Positions 18,906 to 27,975 of a stretch of DNA of 54,709 bases are shown here, piece by piece (the stretch's first letter is position 1; every line of letters begins with the position of its first letter). A model generated the notes under the pieces. It was not told where the DNA came from. It ran no database searches and saw nothing but the letters and a program-made list of their open reading frames with translations. Origin of the DNA: a bacterium (GTDB lineage Bacteria; Krumholzibacteriota; Krumholzibacteriia; LZORAL124-64-63); NCBI GenBank assembly GCA_024223715.1, contig JAAEOA010000065.1:1-54709 (forward strand). Reading direction: 5' to 3'. Made by a program: the position numbers and the translations under genes.

Positions 18906-19436
18906 TGACCATAAAGTTGGATACTGTTGCGTGTGTTTTGTTTCTGCTAGTGAATGGGCCTCATCGCTTTCTCCCAAAATATTCATCAAACTGTTCATTT
19001 TGCCACAACCGTTGCTGATATCTCAAACTACTATAATGCACCCCGCGATCAGTATGAAAGTACTGATCCACAAGATTTGGACCCCTGGGCGATATCGGTC
19101 TACTTGGTCCAGCTCCCTGGCGCTTGTTGTGCCGGCTTCTGAGCCCATGTTTCCGCATCAGATACGAAACATGTTCACGACTACAAAGAATTCCTCTTTA
19201 TTGCAACTCCTTGTGCACTCTTGGGCTGCCATAGGTGCGACCAACTCTCAAGAAAAACTTCCGAGATTAAAGCCATATGGTTCGGCTTTCTCGGTCCGAT
19301 ACTGTTTCATCCAGCGACAGAGAGAATTCGCACTAACACCCCTGGCAACCTGGGTCTGTGTACGATCGGTTTACTGGACCCGGTGGACAACCTCCAGTTG
19401 GACCTCTTGACTGAAACGACGATGGGGAGTACTCAT
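18906..19436 (-). mobile_element. Decayed IS3-family insertion sequence remnant
   Basis: The span contains ruined orfA and orfB of an IS3-family element read leftward (see the pseudogene entry). At 18906-18923 the plus strand reads TGACCATAAAGTTGGATA, close to the TGACCCCAAAAAGTTGGACA type of IS3-family end. That places one element end just beyond the orfB remnant. I could not find a matching opposite end beyond 19436, so the right boundary is open. The remaining gene-free flank, 19437-19613, shows nothing else except the ribosome site of the ABC gene. Confidence 0.65.
18961..19436 (-). pseudogene. IS3-family transposase remnant (orfA-orfB, with stops and deletions)
   Basis: Reading leftward from ATG 19436 gives M-S-T-P-H-R-R-F-S-Q-E-V-Q-L-E-V-V, an orfA-type helix-turn-helix start. 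It is broken by TAA at 19371-19373 and then continues in frame (V-A-R-G-V-S-A-N-S-L-C-R-W-M-K-Q-Y-R). A second segment matches the orfB N-terminus (T-Y-G-S-P-R-V-H-K-E-L, another in-frame TAA, then R-G-I-L-C-S-R-E-H-V-S-Y-L-M-R-K-H-G-L-R). It jumps across a large deletion to the DDE-core piece Y-F-H-T-D-R-G-V-H-Y-S-S-L-R-Y-Q and ends soon after. The first catalytic Asp region and the final Glu region are missing, so no active transposase is possible. Confidence 0.85.
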
Positions 19437-19613
19437 TTCAACACTTCCTAGCTACACAATAGTAGCCCTTTCGAGATGTCGGAAATTGGCCGGCAAGTAT
19501 GCCACTAGGCTCAAAGTTTCCCCAAATCCAATTATCATGGAACCCAATCAACACTTCATACGTCTTTTATCCTGGATAAAAACTTTACCTTTCGCTCATT
19601 TGCCGGAGAAGAC

Positions 19614-20501
19614 ATGGAACTAACGCTTAAAAACATCACCAAAACCTACCCTGGTGGAGTTACAGCCCTGAAAAACCTAAGCCTGACCATTCCCACGGGA
19701 ATGTTCGGCCTCTTAGGTCCCAATGGAGCAGGCAAATCAACTCTAATGCGCTCCATCGCGTCATTGCAGGAAATCGACACCGGCTCAATCACTCTCGGCG
19801 ATATTGATGTTATCCGGGAACCGGATTCCCTGCGTAGGGTTCTGGGTTACCTGCCTCAGGATTTTGGCCTTTATCCCAACGTGGATGCCGTCACCATGCT
19901 CTCTCACATTGCAGCCCTCAAAGGTCTGGGCTCATCTGGTGGACAAAAAACAATGGTCGAGGCCCTTCTGCAGCGAACCAACCTCTGGCAACATCGAAAG
20001 AAAAAGCTGGGTGGATATTCCGGCGGCATGCGCCAGCGTTTTGGCATTGCTCAGGCCCTGCTTGGAAAACCGAAACTTATTATCGTAGATGAGCCTACAG
20101 CGGGGCTTGATCCAGAAGAAAGAAATCGTTTTTTGAATTTGCTGAGTGAAATCGGTGAAAATGTAATTGTTATTCTTTCGACCCATATTGTAGATGATGT
20201 GAGTGAAGTTTGTGGCCGAATGGCCATTATAGATCAAGGCCGCGTCATGGCGGAGAATGAGCCTCGTAAAGCCATTGAAGCCATCAGGGGCAAAACCTGG
20301 CGCATGGAAATTGATCGTGCTGACCTGCCCCAGCTACAGCGTGAACACGTGGTTATTTCCACTCGCCTGGCTGGTGGACGTACCATCATTCATGTTTACA
20401 ATGAAGAGCACCCCGGCCCTCGTTTTGAAGCTGCCGAACCCGACCTGCAGGATGTCTACTTCACCACTTTGGGTGGTACGTTGCAGGAGGCCTACGAATA
20501 A
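19614..20501 (+). CDS. ABC transporter ATP-binding protein
   Basis: The 295-residue ATPase subunit of an ABC-2-type system working at the cytoplasmic membrane. Walker A is GPNGAGKS at 35-42, the signature YSGGMRQ at 135-141, and Walker B LIIVDE at 155-160 leads into PTAGLDP. The switch histidine is His191 (L-S-T-H-I). The C-terminal about 70 residues are the accessory domain usual in this subfamily. GGAGAAG precedes ATG 19614. Its stop TAA overlaps the start of the permease-peptidase gene by one base (TAATG), so the two are translationally coupled and almost certainly form one complex. Transport substrate unknown. Confidence 0.93.
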   Translation: MELTLKNITKTYPGGVTALKNLSLTIPTGMFGLLGPNGAGKSTLMRSIASLQEIDTGSITLGDIDVIREPDSLRRVLGYLPQDFGLYPNVDAVTMLSHIAALKGLGSSGGQKTMVEALLQRTNLWQHRKKKLGGYSGGMRQRFGIAQALLGKPKLIIVDEPTAGLDPEERNRFLNLLSEIGENVIVILSTHIVDDVSEVCGRMAIIDQGRVMAENEPRKAIEAIRGKTWRMEIDRADLPQLQREHVVISTRLAGGRTIIHVYNEEHPGPRFEAAEPDLQDVYFTTLGGTLQEAYE

Positions 20502-23500
20502 TGTTTGGTCACATTTTCTCGTTTGAGTTGAAGTACCGCCTGCGGCAACCGGCTTTTTACGTGTTTTCCGGTCTCTTCTTTTTCATGACCTTTATGGCTA
20601 CGGCTACCGACCAGGTTCAAATTGGTGGTGGCATTGGTAATGTTGCCCGAAATGCGCCGTTTATTATTGCCCAAACCCTTAATGGGCTGGGTCTATTCGC
20701 CGTCATCTTTATGGCCATTCTCATGGCCACGGTTGTTTCCCGGGACAAAGACATCGGTTGCCGGGAAATACTCTACAGCACACCCATCAAAAAATTTCCT
20801 TTCCTTATGGGGCGCTTCACCGCCACGGTTCTGCTGGCAGTAATTGCCACTTCATTTGCCGGTTTGGGAATTGCCCTTTCCAGCGTCATGCCTTTTCAAA
20901 CACCCGAACACATTCAGGCTTTCAGCATTGTTCCCTATTTACACACCCTATTCTTCTTTGTTTTACCAAATTGTTTTTTAGCCGGGGCTTTGTTCTTTTC
21001 CGTTTCAGTTTTAACCGGTAGAGCCATGACCACCTACGTGGCCATGATTGGTTTTTTCGCTTTGTACGGGTTTGCCTTCTCTTTTCTTGGCGACCTGCAG
21101 AATGAAAATCTGGCAACACTGCTGGACCCCTTCGGCCTGGCCTCTATGGATTTGCAAACCCGTTATTGGACCATCGTAGAGCGAAATTCACTATTGCCAC
21201 CTCTTAATGGAGTTGTCCTGCTGAACCGCGTATTATGGCTTGGTGTTGCCTGCGTACTCATGGTCCTGACCTATTCCCGATTTGGCATGGAACTGGATTC
21301 TCAAAAGAAAAGCAAAAAAGCATCGGGCCCAGCTGAGCCTAATATTTTGGGTTCATCTATCAAATCAATCCCAAGCTTGGATCCTACTTTCAATTTCAGA
21401 ACTACTTTCCGCCAGTGGCTCTCTCTTGCCGGCCTTGAAACACGAACCCTGTTAAGCAGTTTGCCGTTTCTGGTTTTAATGCTGTTTGGCCTTTTCAATT
21501 TGTCAGGGATTTTAATTGCCCAACTGGACGGTCGGTTTTTGTATCCGGTCACTTACCGTATGCTGGGAGTTATTGCCGGTGGCTTTGATGCCTTCCTGCT
21601 CATCGTCATTGTTTTTTATAGTGCTGAGCTGGTCTGGCGGGAGAAAAAAGATCACTTTCACGAAATCCAGGGTTCTTTGCCGGTTCCTTCCTGGGTAATA
21701 ATGACTTCCAAGTTTGCCGCTCTGACCAATGTTATTCTGGTGGCGCTTTCCCTGGCTATGGCCCTGACCATGGGATACCAGTTGTTCAAGGGTTTTCACC
21801 ACCTGCAGCCCGAACTTTATTTGAAGGGCCTGTTTGTCATGTCATTCAGCGAATGGCTGTTGCTGGCAGTTATTGCTGTTTTTACCCAAGTGGTTGGCCG
21901 TCAGAGGTATCTCGGTTTTTTCCTCATGCTGGTGTATTTTCTGGCCAATACTTTTGGACCGCAAATGGGCATGGAGCACAAACTGTTCTTCTATCGCAGT
22001 ACTCCATCGATCATATATTCAGACATGAACGGTTACGGTCACTTTGCCGATGCAGCCCTTTGGTTCAAAGTTTTCTGGGCTTTGCTGGCCGTTATCATGC
22101 TCACCATTGCAACCCGTTTGTGGCCTCGAGGCAGTGAAGATTCTCTCTGGCCAGCTCTGCGCACCATGCCTTCGCGCTGGCGTGCCCGGCACACGGTTAT
22201 TGTTACAGCAGCTGCTCTTGGATTTGCCGCCAGTGGTGCCTTTATTTATTACAATACAAACATTCTGAACAGCTTCATATCCCAGGACTCTGAACAAATC
22301 GAAATGGCCCGCTATGAATCTGAATTTAAAAAATTCGAAGACCATCCGTCACCAAGAATATCGGCTGTAAAAGCGGAAGTTGATTTTTATCCTGAAGATC
22401 GTCGTATTGATATTCGAGGCACTTTCGATCTGGTCAACAAAACCGACCAGTATATTGAGGAGCTTTATTTGGGCATTAACCCGGTCCAGGAAATTCGTTC
22501 AATAAGCCTAAATACAGGACAAGAGCTTACACAGCCAATTATTGAAGATGAAGATGCCGGTGTCCGGATTTACAAACTGGCTGATGCCTTGGCTCCCGGC
22601 AGTACGCTGAAGTTGAGCTTTGATCTTGGTGCCGACATTAACGGGTTTGTAAACAACGCTTCCAACAAGGAAGTGGTGGCCAACGGCAGCTTTATCAACA
22701 GCATGGAGTATTTTCCTCGCATTGGATACTTGCCCGGACGTGAACTGACGATTCCCACCGATAGAGTTAAACAGGGATTGGATCCAGAATGGTCCATGCC
22801 TTCAATCGATGACCCTGATGCACTGATGACAACCTTCATCAGCGATGCCGACGAGATCACTTTCGAGGCCATCGTCAGCACCAGTTCGGATCAGGTTGCT
22901 CTCGCTCCAGGAAAACTTCAAACCCAATGGGAAAAAGATGGCCGACGATATTTCAGCTATCGTCTTGAAAAACCCATCCTCAATTTCTACGCCTTCCTTT
23001 CCGGTCGTTATGAAGTTGCACGCAAAAAATGGAACGACGTAGACCTGGAAGTCTTCTACCACGCCGGTCATGAATACAATGTTGATCGTATGTTTGATTC
23101 CATGCATGCTACCTTGGATTACTGTACGAAAAACTTCAGCCCCTATCCTCATGAGCAATTACGAATTATTGAGTTCCCAAGATACCGGCGTTTTGCTCAG
23201 GCTTTTCCCGGTACGGTTCCATTTTCCGAAGCTGCCGATTTTATTTCCGATTTACGGGGTACCGACACCATTGACATGGTTTATTACATTACCGCCCATG
23301 AAGTGGCTCACCAATGGTGGGCTCATCAATTGATTCCAGCTAACGTTCCCGGCAGTGAAATGGTAACCGAGAGTCTGGCTCAGTATACTGCTCTGATGGT
23401 TATGGAACAGGATCTGGGCGCAGTTAGGGTGCGAAAATTTCTGGCATATGAGTTGAACAATTATCTCAAAGGCCGCGGCACTGAACGTGACGAAGAACTG

Positions 23501-24082
23501 CCATTAGTCAGTGAAGAAGGCCAGCCATACATTTACTACAATAAGGGCAGCCTGGTTTTTTATGCCCTTCGTGACTACCTGGGTGAAGATCTGGTCAACC
23601 TGGCTCTTCATGAATACATTATGGCTCACTTGAATCAGGGCCCTCCTTATGCCACTGCACCGGATCTCGTTGAGCGGCTGCGCACTCTGGCGCCTGAACA
23701 ATTCGCTTATCTTATTGAAGACCTTTGCGAAACCATCACCCTGTATGATAACCGTACAACCTCCGCCACTTACACAAAAACCGATGATGGTCGCTTTAAA
23801 GTTGTTGTGGACTATTCCTCATCTAAATTCCGTGCCGATGGTAAAGGTGTTGAAGAGGAAGTTGACCATAAGGACTGGATTGAGCTGGGTGTCTTCGGTG
23901 AAGATGCTGATGGTCAGGAGATTGATCTTTTCAGAGAAAAACGTGCCATTGAATCTGGTGAAGGAAGTTTTGAAGTTATCGTTGATCAGGAACCAAAAAG
24001 AGCAGGAATTGATCCTCGGAATTTGTTGATTGACAGAGTTGTTGATGACAATTTGAAGCCGGTGAAATTGGGGATGGATTAA
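20501..24082 (+). CDS. ABC-2 permease fused to an M1-type metallopeptidase domain
   Basis: A 1193-residue membrane protein. Residues about 1-270 and 300-600 hold two sets of ABC-2-like transmembrane helices. The C-terminal half (about 620-1193) is an M1/gluzincin-type peptidase with His933-Glu934-x-x-His937 and Glu957 (in M-V-T-E-S-L-A-Q-Y), followed by the K-G-S-L-V-F-Y-A-L-R helix. There are 19 residues between His937 and Glu957, where classical M1 enzymes have 18. The substrate-binding GAMEN motif is not recognisable; the segment before the zinc site reads R-F-A-Q-A-F-P-G-T. The ABC permease/M1 architecture recurs in Bacteroidota and relatives. It could export and trim a peptide or act in envelope stress, but its function is unknown. 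Coupled to the ATPase gene by TAATG. Confidence 0.9.
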   Translation: MFGHIFSFELKYRLRQPAFYVFSGLFFFMTFMATATDQVQIGGGIGNVARNAPFIIAQTLNGLGLFAVIFMAILMATVVSRDKDIGCREILYSTPIKKFPFLMGRFTATVLLAVIATSFAGLGIALSSVMPFQTPEHIQAFSIVPYLHTLFFFVLPNCFLAGALFFSVSVLTGRAMTTYVAMIGFFALYGFAFSFLGDLQNENLATLLDPFGLASMDLQTRYWTIVERNSLLPPLNGVVLLNRVLWLGVACVLMVLTYSRFGMELDSQKKSKKASGPAEPNILGSSIKSIPSLDPTFNFRTTFRQWLSLAGLETRTLLSSLPFLVLMLFGLFNLSGILIAQLDGRFLYPVTYRMLGVIAGGFDAFLLIVIVFYSAELVWREKKDHFHEIQGSLPVPSWVIMTSKFAALTNVILVALSLAMALTMGYQLFKGFHHLQPELYLKGLFVMSFSEWLLLAVIAVFTQVVGRQRYLGFFLMLVYFLANTFGPQMGMEHKLFFYRSTPSIIYSDMNGYGHFADAALWFKVFWALLAVIMLTIATRLWPRGSEDSLWPALRTMPSRWRARHTVIVTAAALGFAASGAFIYYNTNILNSFISQDSEQIEMARYESEFKKFEDHPSPRISAVKAEVDFYPEDRRIDIRGTFDLVNKTDQYIEELYLGINPVQEIRSISLNTGQELTQPIIEDEDAGVRIYKLADALAPGSTLKLSFDLGADINGFVNNASNKEVVANGSFINSMEYFPRIGYLPGRELTIPTDRVKQGLDPEWSMPSIDDPDALMTTFISDADEITFEAIVSTSSDQVALAPGKLQTQWEKDGRRYFSYRLEKPILNFYAFLSGRYEVARKKWNDVDLEVFYHAGHEYNVDRMFDSMHATLDYCTKNFSPYPHEQLRIIEFPRYRRFAQAFPGTVPFSEAADFISDLRGTDTIDMVYYITAHEVAHQWWAHQLIPANVPGSEMVTESLAQYTALMVMEQDLGAVRVRKFLAYELNNYLKGRGTERDEELPLVSEEGQPYIYYNKGSLVFYALRDYLGEDLVNLALHEYIMAHLNQGPPYATAPDLVERLRTLAPEQFAYLIEDLCETITLYDNRTTSATYTKTDDGRFKVVVDYSSSKFRADGKGVEEEVDHKDWIELGVFGEDADGQEIDLFREKRAIESGEGSFEVIVDQEPKRAGIDPRNLLIDRVVDDNLKPVKLGMD

Positions 24083-24153
24083 GGTTGTTTATTCCCTTAA
24101 TGATGCCCACCCCAAAATCACTCAAACCCATGGCCGTCACCAAAACAATCAAA

Positions 24154-25314
24154 TCAGGGGGTCACAAATTCAACAATTCCCTCCTGAATAACTCCGCCGG
24201 GCACGGCATGGTACATAACCCACTCACTTCGTTCATCACGAACAGCCGAAACGACCCGGAAGGTGGATCCTGAATTGGCAGGAATTATTCGTGCCTCTCT
24301 GGCCAGATTCCACATTTCCGCCTCATCACCATCATCGGTGACAAAAAAATGGTGATCGGAAGCCGGATCATCCTGCCTGTAATAATACCACCGATGATTC
24401 CCCTGTTCTGACAAAAGCAGTTCCGGATTAAAAGGCGATGAATATTGCTCGTCGAAAAAATCAACTACCAGATAATAGGTCCAACTATCATTGCGGGGAA
24501 TACTGACCCGTTCAGCCACCCTTTCGGATCCTTCAATAAACGGATGCCAGGTCTGGGCAATGCTGGCGTCCTGCAAATCGTCAGTTGAGGCATCAACCTT
24601 CTCAATGGCAGCAACCCCAAATCTGGTTACATGGGTATTGTTATTGGTATTGGGGCCTTCCAGACGGCCGGTGTGACGGATGGTTAGATTTCTGGTTACA
24701 TCTATCACGATATCAGATCTCAGAACCGCTCGAAAACGCACCTGACAGGCAAACCGATCGGTCAAAGCGTAGGTCGCCATTTTTTCCTCAAAGCCCATTT
24801 CATTCACTTGTTCGGGTGATAACTCTTTCAACCAGGCATCGACTGCAGATTTGGTGGGGGGCGATCCAGCGGCAGGACCAATAAGTTCCTCCGCCAGATA
24901 TACCATCACCGGATCATCAAGTGTTTCGGGAATGGCAGAGGAAATCAAAAGTGCATCTTCAGGAACGATCCATTGAAAAGTCTGGGTTAAAAACCCATCG
25001 TCATCAGTTACCGGAAAGGGAGCTTCAATATCCAGATAGTTGCGTTCCACTTCGTCTGTTTCATAAATCCCACGATTGAAATCCTGGGCTATGCGCCAGG
25101 TGATATCCAATTCATCCGGGTCCGGGGTCTGGGCTTTAAAAGTCACCATAACGGTATCGCCAGGAGCTGCTTCCGGAGGTTCCACAATCACAGCATAGGG
25201 GCGGCATTTATTTTCAATTCCGAAGTGCATTTCTTCATCCGGAAAGCCATCTCCGCAACCGGTCAGAACAATCGTTGCTAACATTAACAGGGAAACAATG
25301 GGAAAGGTTTTCAT
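24154..25314 (-). CDS. Lipoprotein of unknown function, last gene of the Ton operon
   Basis: A 386-residue lipoprotein: the signal sequence ends in the lipobox L-T-G-C with Cys20 as the lipidated residue. I do not recognise the mature part. It starts with an Ig-like segment (Y-A-V-I-V-E-P-P-E-A-A-P-G-D-T-V-M-V) and continues as mixed beta structure rich in Asp and Pro, with no catalytic motif I can name. The gene begins 9 bp after the stop of the TonB-dependent receptor gene, and its ribosome site (GGAGA) sits in that gap. Co-translation with the receptor suggests a surface ligand-binding partner, by analogy with SusD-like or other receptor-associated lipoproteins; it does not look like SusD itself. 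Confidence 0.75.
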   Translation of the reverse strand: MKTFPIVSLLMLATIVLTGCGDGFPDEEMHFGIENKCRPYAVIVEPPEAAPGDTVMVTFKAQTPDPDELDITWRIAQDFNRGIYETDEVERNYLDIEAPFPVTDDDGFLTQTFQWIVPEDALLISSAIPETLDDPVMVYLAEELIGPAAGSPPTKSAVDAWLKELSPEQVNEMGFEEKMATYALTDRFACQVRFRAVLRSDIVIDVTRNLTIRHTGRLEGPNTNNNTHVTRFGVAAIEKVDASTDDLQDASIAQTWHPFIEGSERVAERVSIPRNDSWTYYLVVDFFDEQYSSPFNPELLLSEQGNHRWYYYRQDDPASDHHFFVTDDGDEAEMWNLAREARIIPANSGSTFRVVSAVRDERSEWVMYHAVPGGVIQEGIVEFVTP

Positions 25315-25323
25315 GTCGTTCTC

Positions 25324-27969
25324 CTAAAATTCCACACGAACGCCAAGGGCAGGCATGAATATCCAGCCATACTCTGAGCGTTTCGAGTAATCGTAGTTGT
25401 ATGTGAAGCCCTCCGGGCTGTTATAGATGAAATAGTTGGCATTCTGAAGGTCCAGATACACCGACCAGATTGAGTTTTCGCGGATGAATTTTTTGTCGAT
25501 GCGCAAATCTGTTCTGAAGTATGGCTCCATGCGATCAGAAAGGTATTCACCCTGCACAGCCACGTATTCTCCAGTGTCGGCGTCAAACTCATAGCGAGAT
25601 CCGGAGAAACCGAGATTGGGTGTAACCGGTACCCCGGAAACATATTGAACACGTGAACCGAGCGACCAGTTGTTGCCCAACTCCCAGGAACCAACAGCCT
25701 CAAGATGATGAGTCTGGTCCATGTCGTGAAGAGCCCAAACCGAAGAGTCCCAATCAGAGCCATCACCAGGATCGCGGGCAAAACGACGCTCACTGCGACC
25801 CAGGCTGTAGGAAATCCAACCAAAGAAACCACCATCAGACTCGTGCCTCAGCATGAATTCGAGGCCGTACATGCGAGCCTCGGCATCGGCCAGGAAATTG
25901 ATGTCGTTAGTATCGGCAAAGGCGGGAACCTGGTCCTGGGTATTGTGATAACCTTCCACTTTCAAAGACAGGCGATCACCCAGGCGCCATTCGTGGCCCA
26001 GAGTTAGATGACGAGCCAAAGTTGGTGGTAAATCAGGGTTTCCGTAAACAGGGTCAGTAGATTGTCCAAGGGGCTGAGGGGTTTGATTGTAGGTACCGGC
26101 TGAAGCGGTGATGGTCCGGCTTTCCCGATAATCCCAGCGAACAGAAGCTCGCACACTGGGCAGACCCTCATTCAGGTGATGGTAATAATCGTATCGAACT
26201 CCGGCGTTGAGAAGCATGTTTGGCAAGGGCCGGTATTCCACATTGGCGTAACTGCCCAGATCTGAATATTTCTTTCCGGAAAAATTCGATTCCTGATAAC
26301 CGTTCGCTTTTACCGAGTAGTCGAAAGGTGTGTAAATCATGTCCACACCCACATGCGATGTCAGATCGGGGCTCCATGTATATGCCAGATCATCGCGTAA
26401 ATTGTAGACCGGACCCTGGCCATCAAAACGGTAATCTCCAAGAATGTGAACCGAGGTTTTGCCGTTGCCTGCAGAGACTCTCAATTCGTTACGCATTCGA
26501 GTGCCAATGTCAGCATTATAACCAAAGATGAGTCGTGAAAACGATAAGTTCATTTCCATTGAGTCAGTAGCTTCGTTCACCTCGGGGCTGCCCTCGGCAG
26601 CGTCTGGAGCAATCATGGTCATGCGGTCGTTGGCTGCAAAAAATGTCAGGAAAAATTCATTGGCCGAGTCTCGTCCATAATCTAAACGGGCTACGGTGTC
26701 CCAGTAATATGGCGCCACAGAGAGAGTAACATCGTCGTTGTCCTTGAGGGCGGCATTGGCCAGCTCACCCACAAAACTGCGCCGGCCACTGAGAGTCAAA
26801 CCGAAACCCTTTCCCAGGGGACCTTCAGTATGGAAACTGGCATCGAGCAAACTGGCATCCAGAATAGTGTGCCAGTGATCATCACGCGATGGCCTGCTTG
26901 TTAGTTCAACAACACCACCAATACTGCCTCCATAACGAGTACCAAAACCTCCCGGATACAAATCTACACTTCCGAGACTCAGGGAGTTGTATGTGGATTT
27001 TACTCCGCCAAAATGAAACAGCAGGGGAATGTCAATTCCATCCAGCAAAAAGCGCGTATCGTAGTTTCCACTTCCCCGCACGATGATGGCGCCGGGGTTG
27101 TTCATCGTTGGTCGGGCCACACCTGGCAGAGCTTGCAGGCTTTTTATGACGTCTCCTCCAAATCCAGGCAGACGTTCTACTTCGAAAGTGGAAAGAGATT
27201 GCCGGGAAACTTCTTTTTCCGGTCCCTTTCCGTACACCACAACTTCATACTCATTGTATTGAGTACGCTGCAGTCGGAAGATGCCCTCAATCAATTCATT
27301 TGGACGAACTTCTTCCCTGGTTGACATCGGTGCGTAGCCTGAATTCGGGAATGTCAAAACCACTTCTCCAGGCGGGAGAGAGCGGAATTCAAAACTGCCG
27401 GTGGAATCTGCAAAAGTCACCAGGCGATTGTCTTCCAGAAACTGGTTCTCGAATTCGCCAATTCTTGCCAGATAAAAACGCCAGGGCACCGATAATGTCG
27501 TAGTATCAGGTCGATCAAAAGAAGCCACAACCATTGCCCCGGATACTGGCTGTCGTGTGCCCATTTCCAAAACACGACCATGCAGATTTACCCGCTGGTC
27601 TATAGCTTGTGCCTGTTCTGCCACCGAAAACGTATAGGCAAACTGCAGATAAACGGGAACCGGTTCCCCTGCGACCCGTGCCGGTGAAAAAGTGCATTGA
27701 GCTGCAGCCTGTGCGGCGGCCAAATCCAAGTCCGGGTGGAGACTTTCGACTACCAGAACTGAATCAACCTTTCCTTCGGCAGTAACCAGCATTTCAAGTA
27801 AAACCGCCCCTTCGAGGCCATTTTTTAACGCTACTGGAGGATAGACTGCTTCTTCAAAATGCTGCAGAACAGGATCCTCATCGGGAGCTGCGGGTTTAAC
27901 CGGAAGAGATTCTTCCTGAGCCAGGACTACCCCAGCTAACAGCACTAACACGAGTAAATACTTATTCAT
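25324..27969 (-). CDS. TonB-dependent receptor with N-terminal TonB-C-like domain
   Basis: An 881-residue outer-membrane receptor. After a signal peptide (about 1-18) there is a domain resembling the C-terminal domain of TonB (about 38-115: Y-P-P-V-A-L-K-N-G-L-E-G-A-V, A-E-G-K-V-D-S-V, F-S-P-A-R-V-A-G-E-P). Next come a carboxypeptidase-regulatory-like beta-sandwich (about 127-230) and a plug domain (G-F-G-G-D-V-I-K-S-L-Q-A-L-P-G-V, R-G-S-G-N-Y-D-T-R-F-L-L-D-G, Y-P-G-G-F-G-T-R-Y-G-G). A 22-strand-type barrel ends in R-V-E-F. The substrate is unknown. It follows tonB by 7 bp and precedes the lipoprotein by 9 bp. Carrying a TonB-like domain on the receptor is unusual. Confidence 0.9.
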   Translation of the reverse strand: MNKYLLVLVLLAGVVLAQEESLPVKPAAPDEDPVLQHFEEAVYPPVALKNGLEGAVLLEMLVTAEGKVDSVLVVESLHPDLDLAAAQAAAQCTFSPARVAGEPVPVYLQFAYTFSVAEQAQAIDQRVNLHGRVLEMGTRQPVSGAMVVASFDRPDTTTLSVPWRFYLARIGEFENQFLEDNRLVTFADSTGSFEFRSLPPGEVVLTFPNSGYAPMSTREEVRPNELIEGIFRLQRTQYNEYEVVVYGKGPEKEVSRQSLSTFEVERLPGFGGDVIKSLQALPGVARPTMNNPGAIIVRGSGNYDTRFLLDGIDIPLLFHFGGVKSTYNSLSLGSVDLYPGGFGTRYGGSIGGVVELTSRPSRDDHWHTILDASLLDASFHTEGPLGKGFGLTLSGRRSFVGELANAALKDNDDVTLSVAPYYWDTVARLDYGRDSANEFFLTFFAANDRMTMIAPDAAEGSPEVNEATDSMEMNLSFSRLIFGYNADIGTRMRNELRVSAGNGKTSVHILGDYRFDGQGPVYNLRDDLAYTWSPDLTSHVGVDMIYTPFDYSVKANGYQESNFSGKKYSDLGSYANVEYRPLPNMLLNAGVRYDYYHHLNEGLPSVRASVRWDYRESRTITASAGTYNQTPQPLGQSTDPVYGNPDLPPTLARHLTLGHEWRLGDRLSLKVEGYHNTQDQVPAFADTNDINFLADAEARMYGLEFMLRHESDGGFFGWISYSLGRSERRFARDPGDGSDWDSSVWALHDMDQTHHLEAVGSWELGNNWSLGSRVQYVSGVPVTPNLGFSGSRYEFDADTGEYVAVQGEYLSDRMEPYFRTDLRIDKKFIRENSIWSVYLDLQNANYFIYNSPEGFTYNYDYSKRSEYGWIFMPALGVRVEF

Positions 27970-27975
27970 TTGCGA

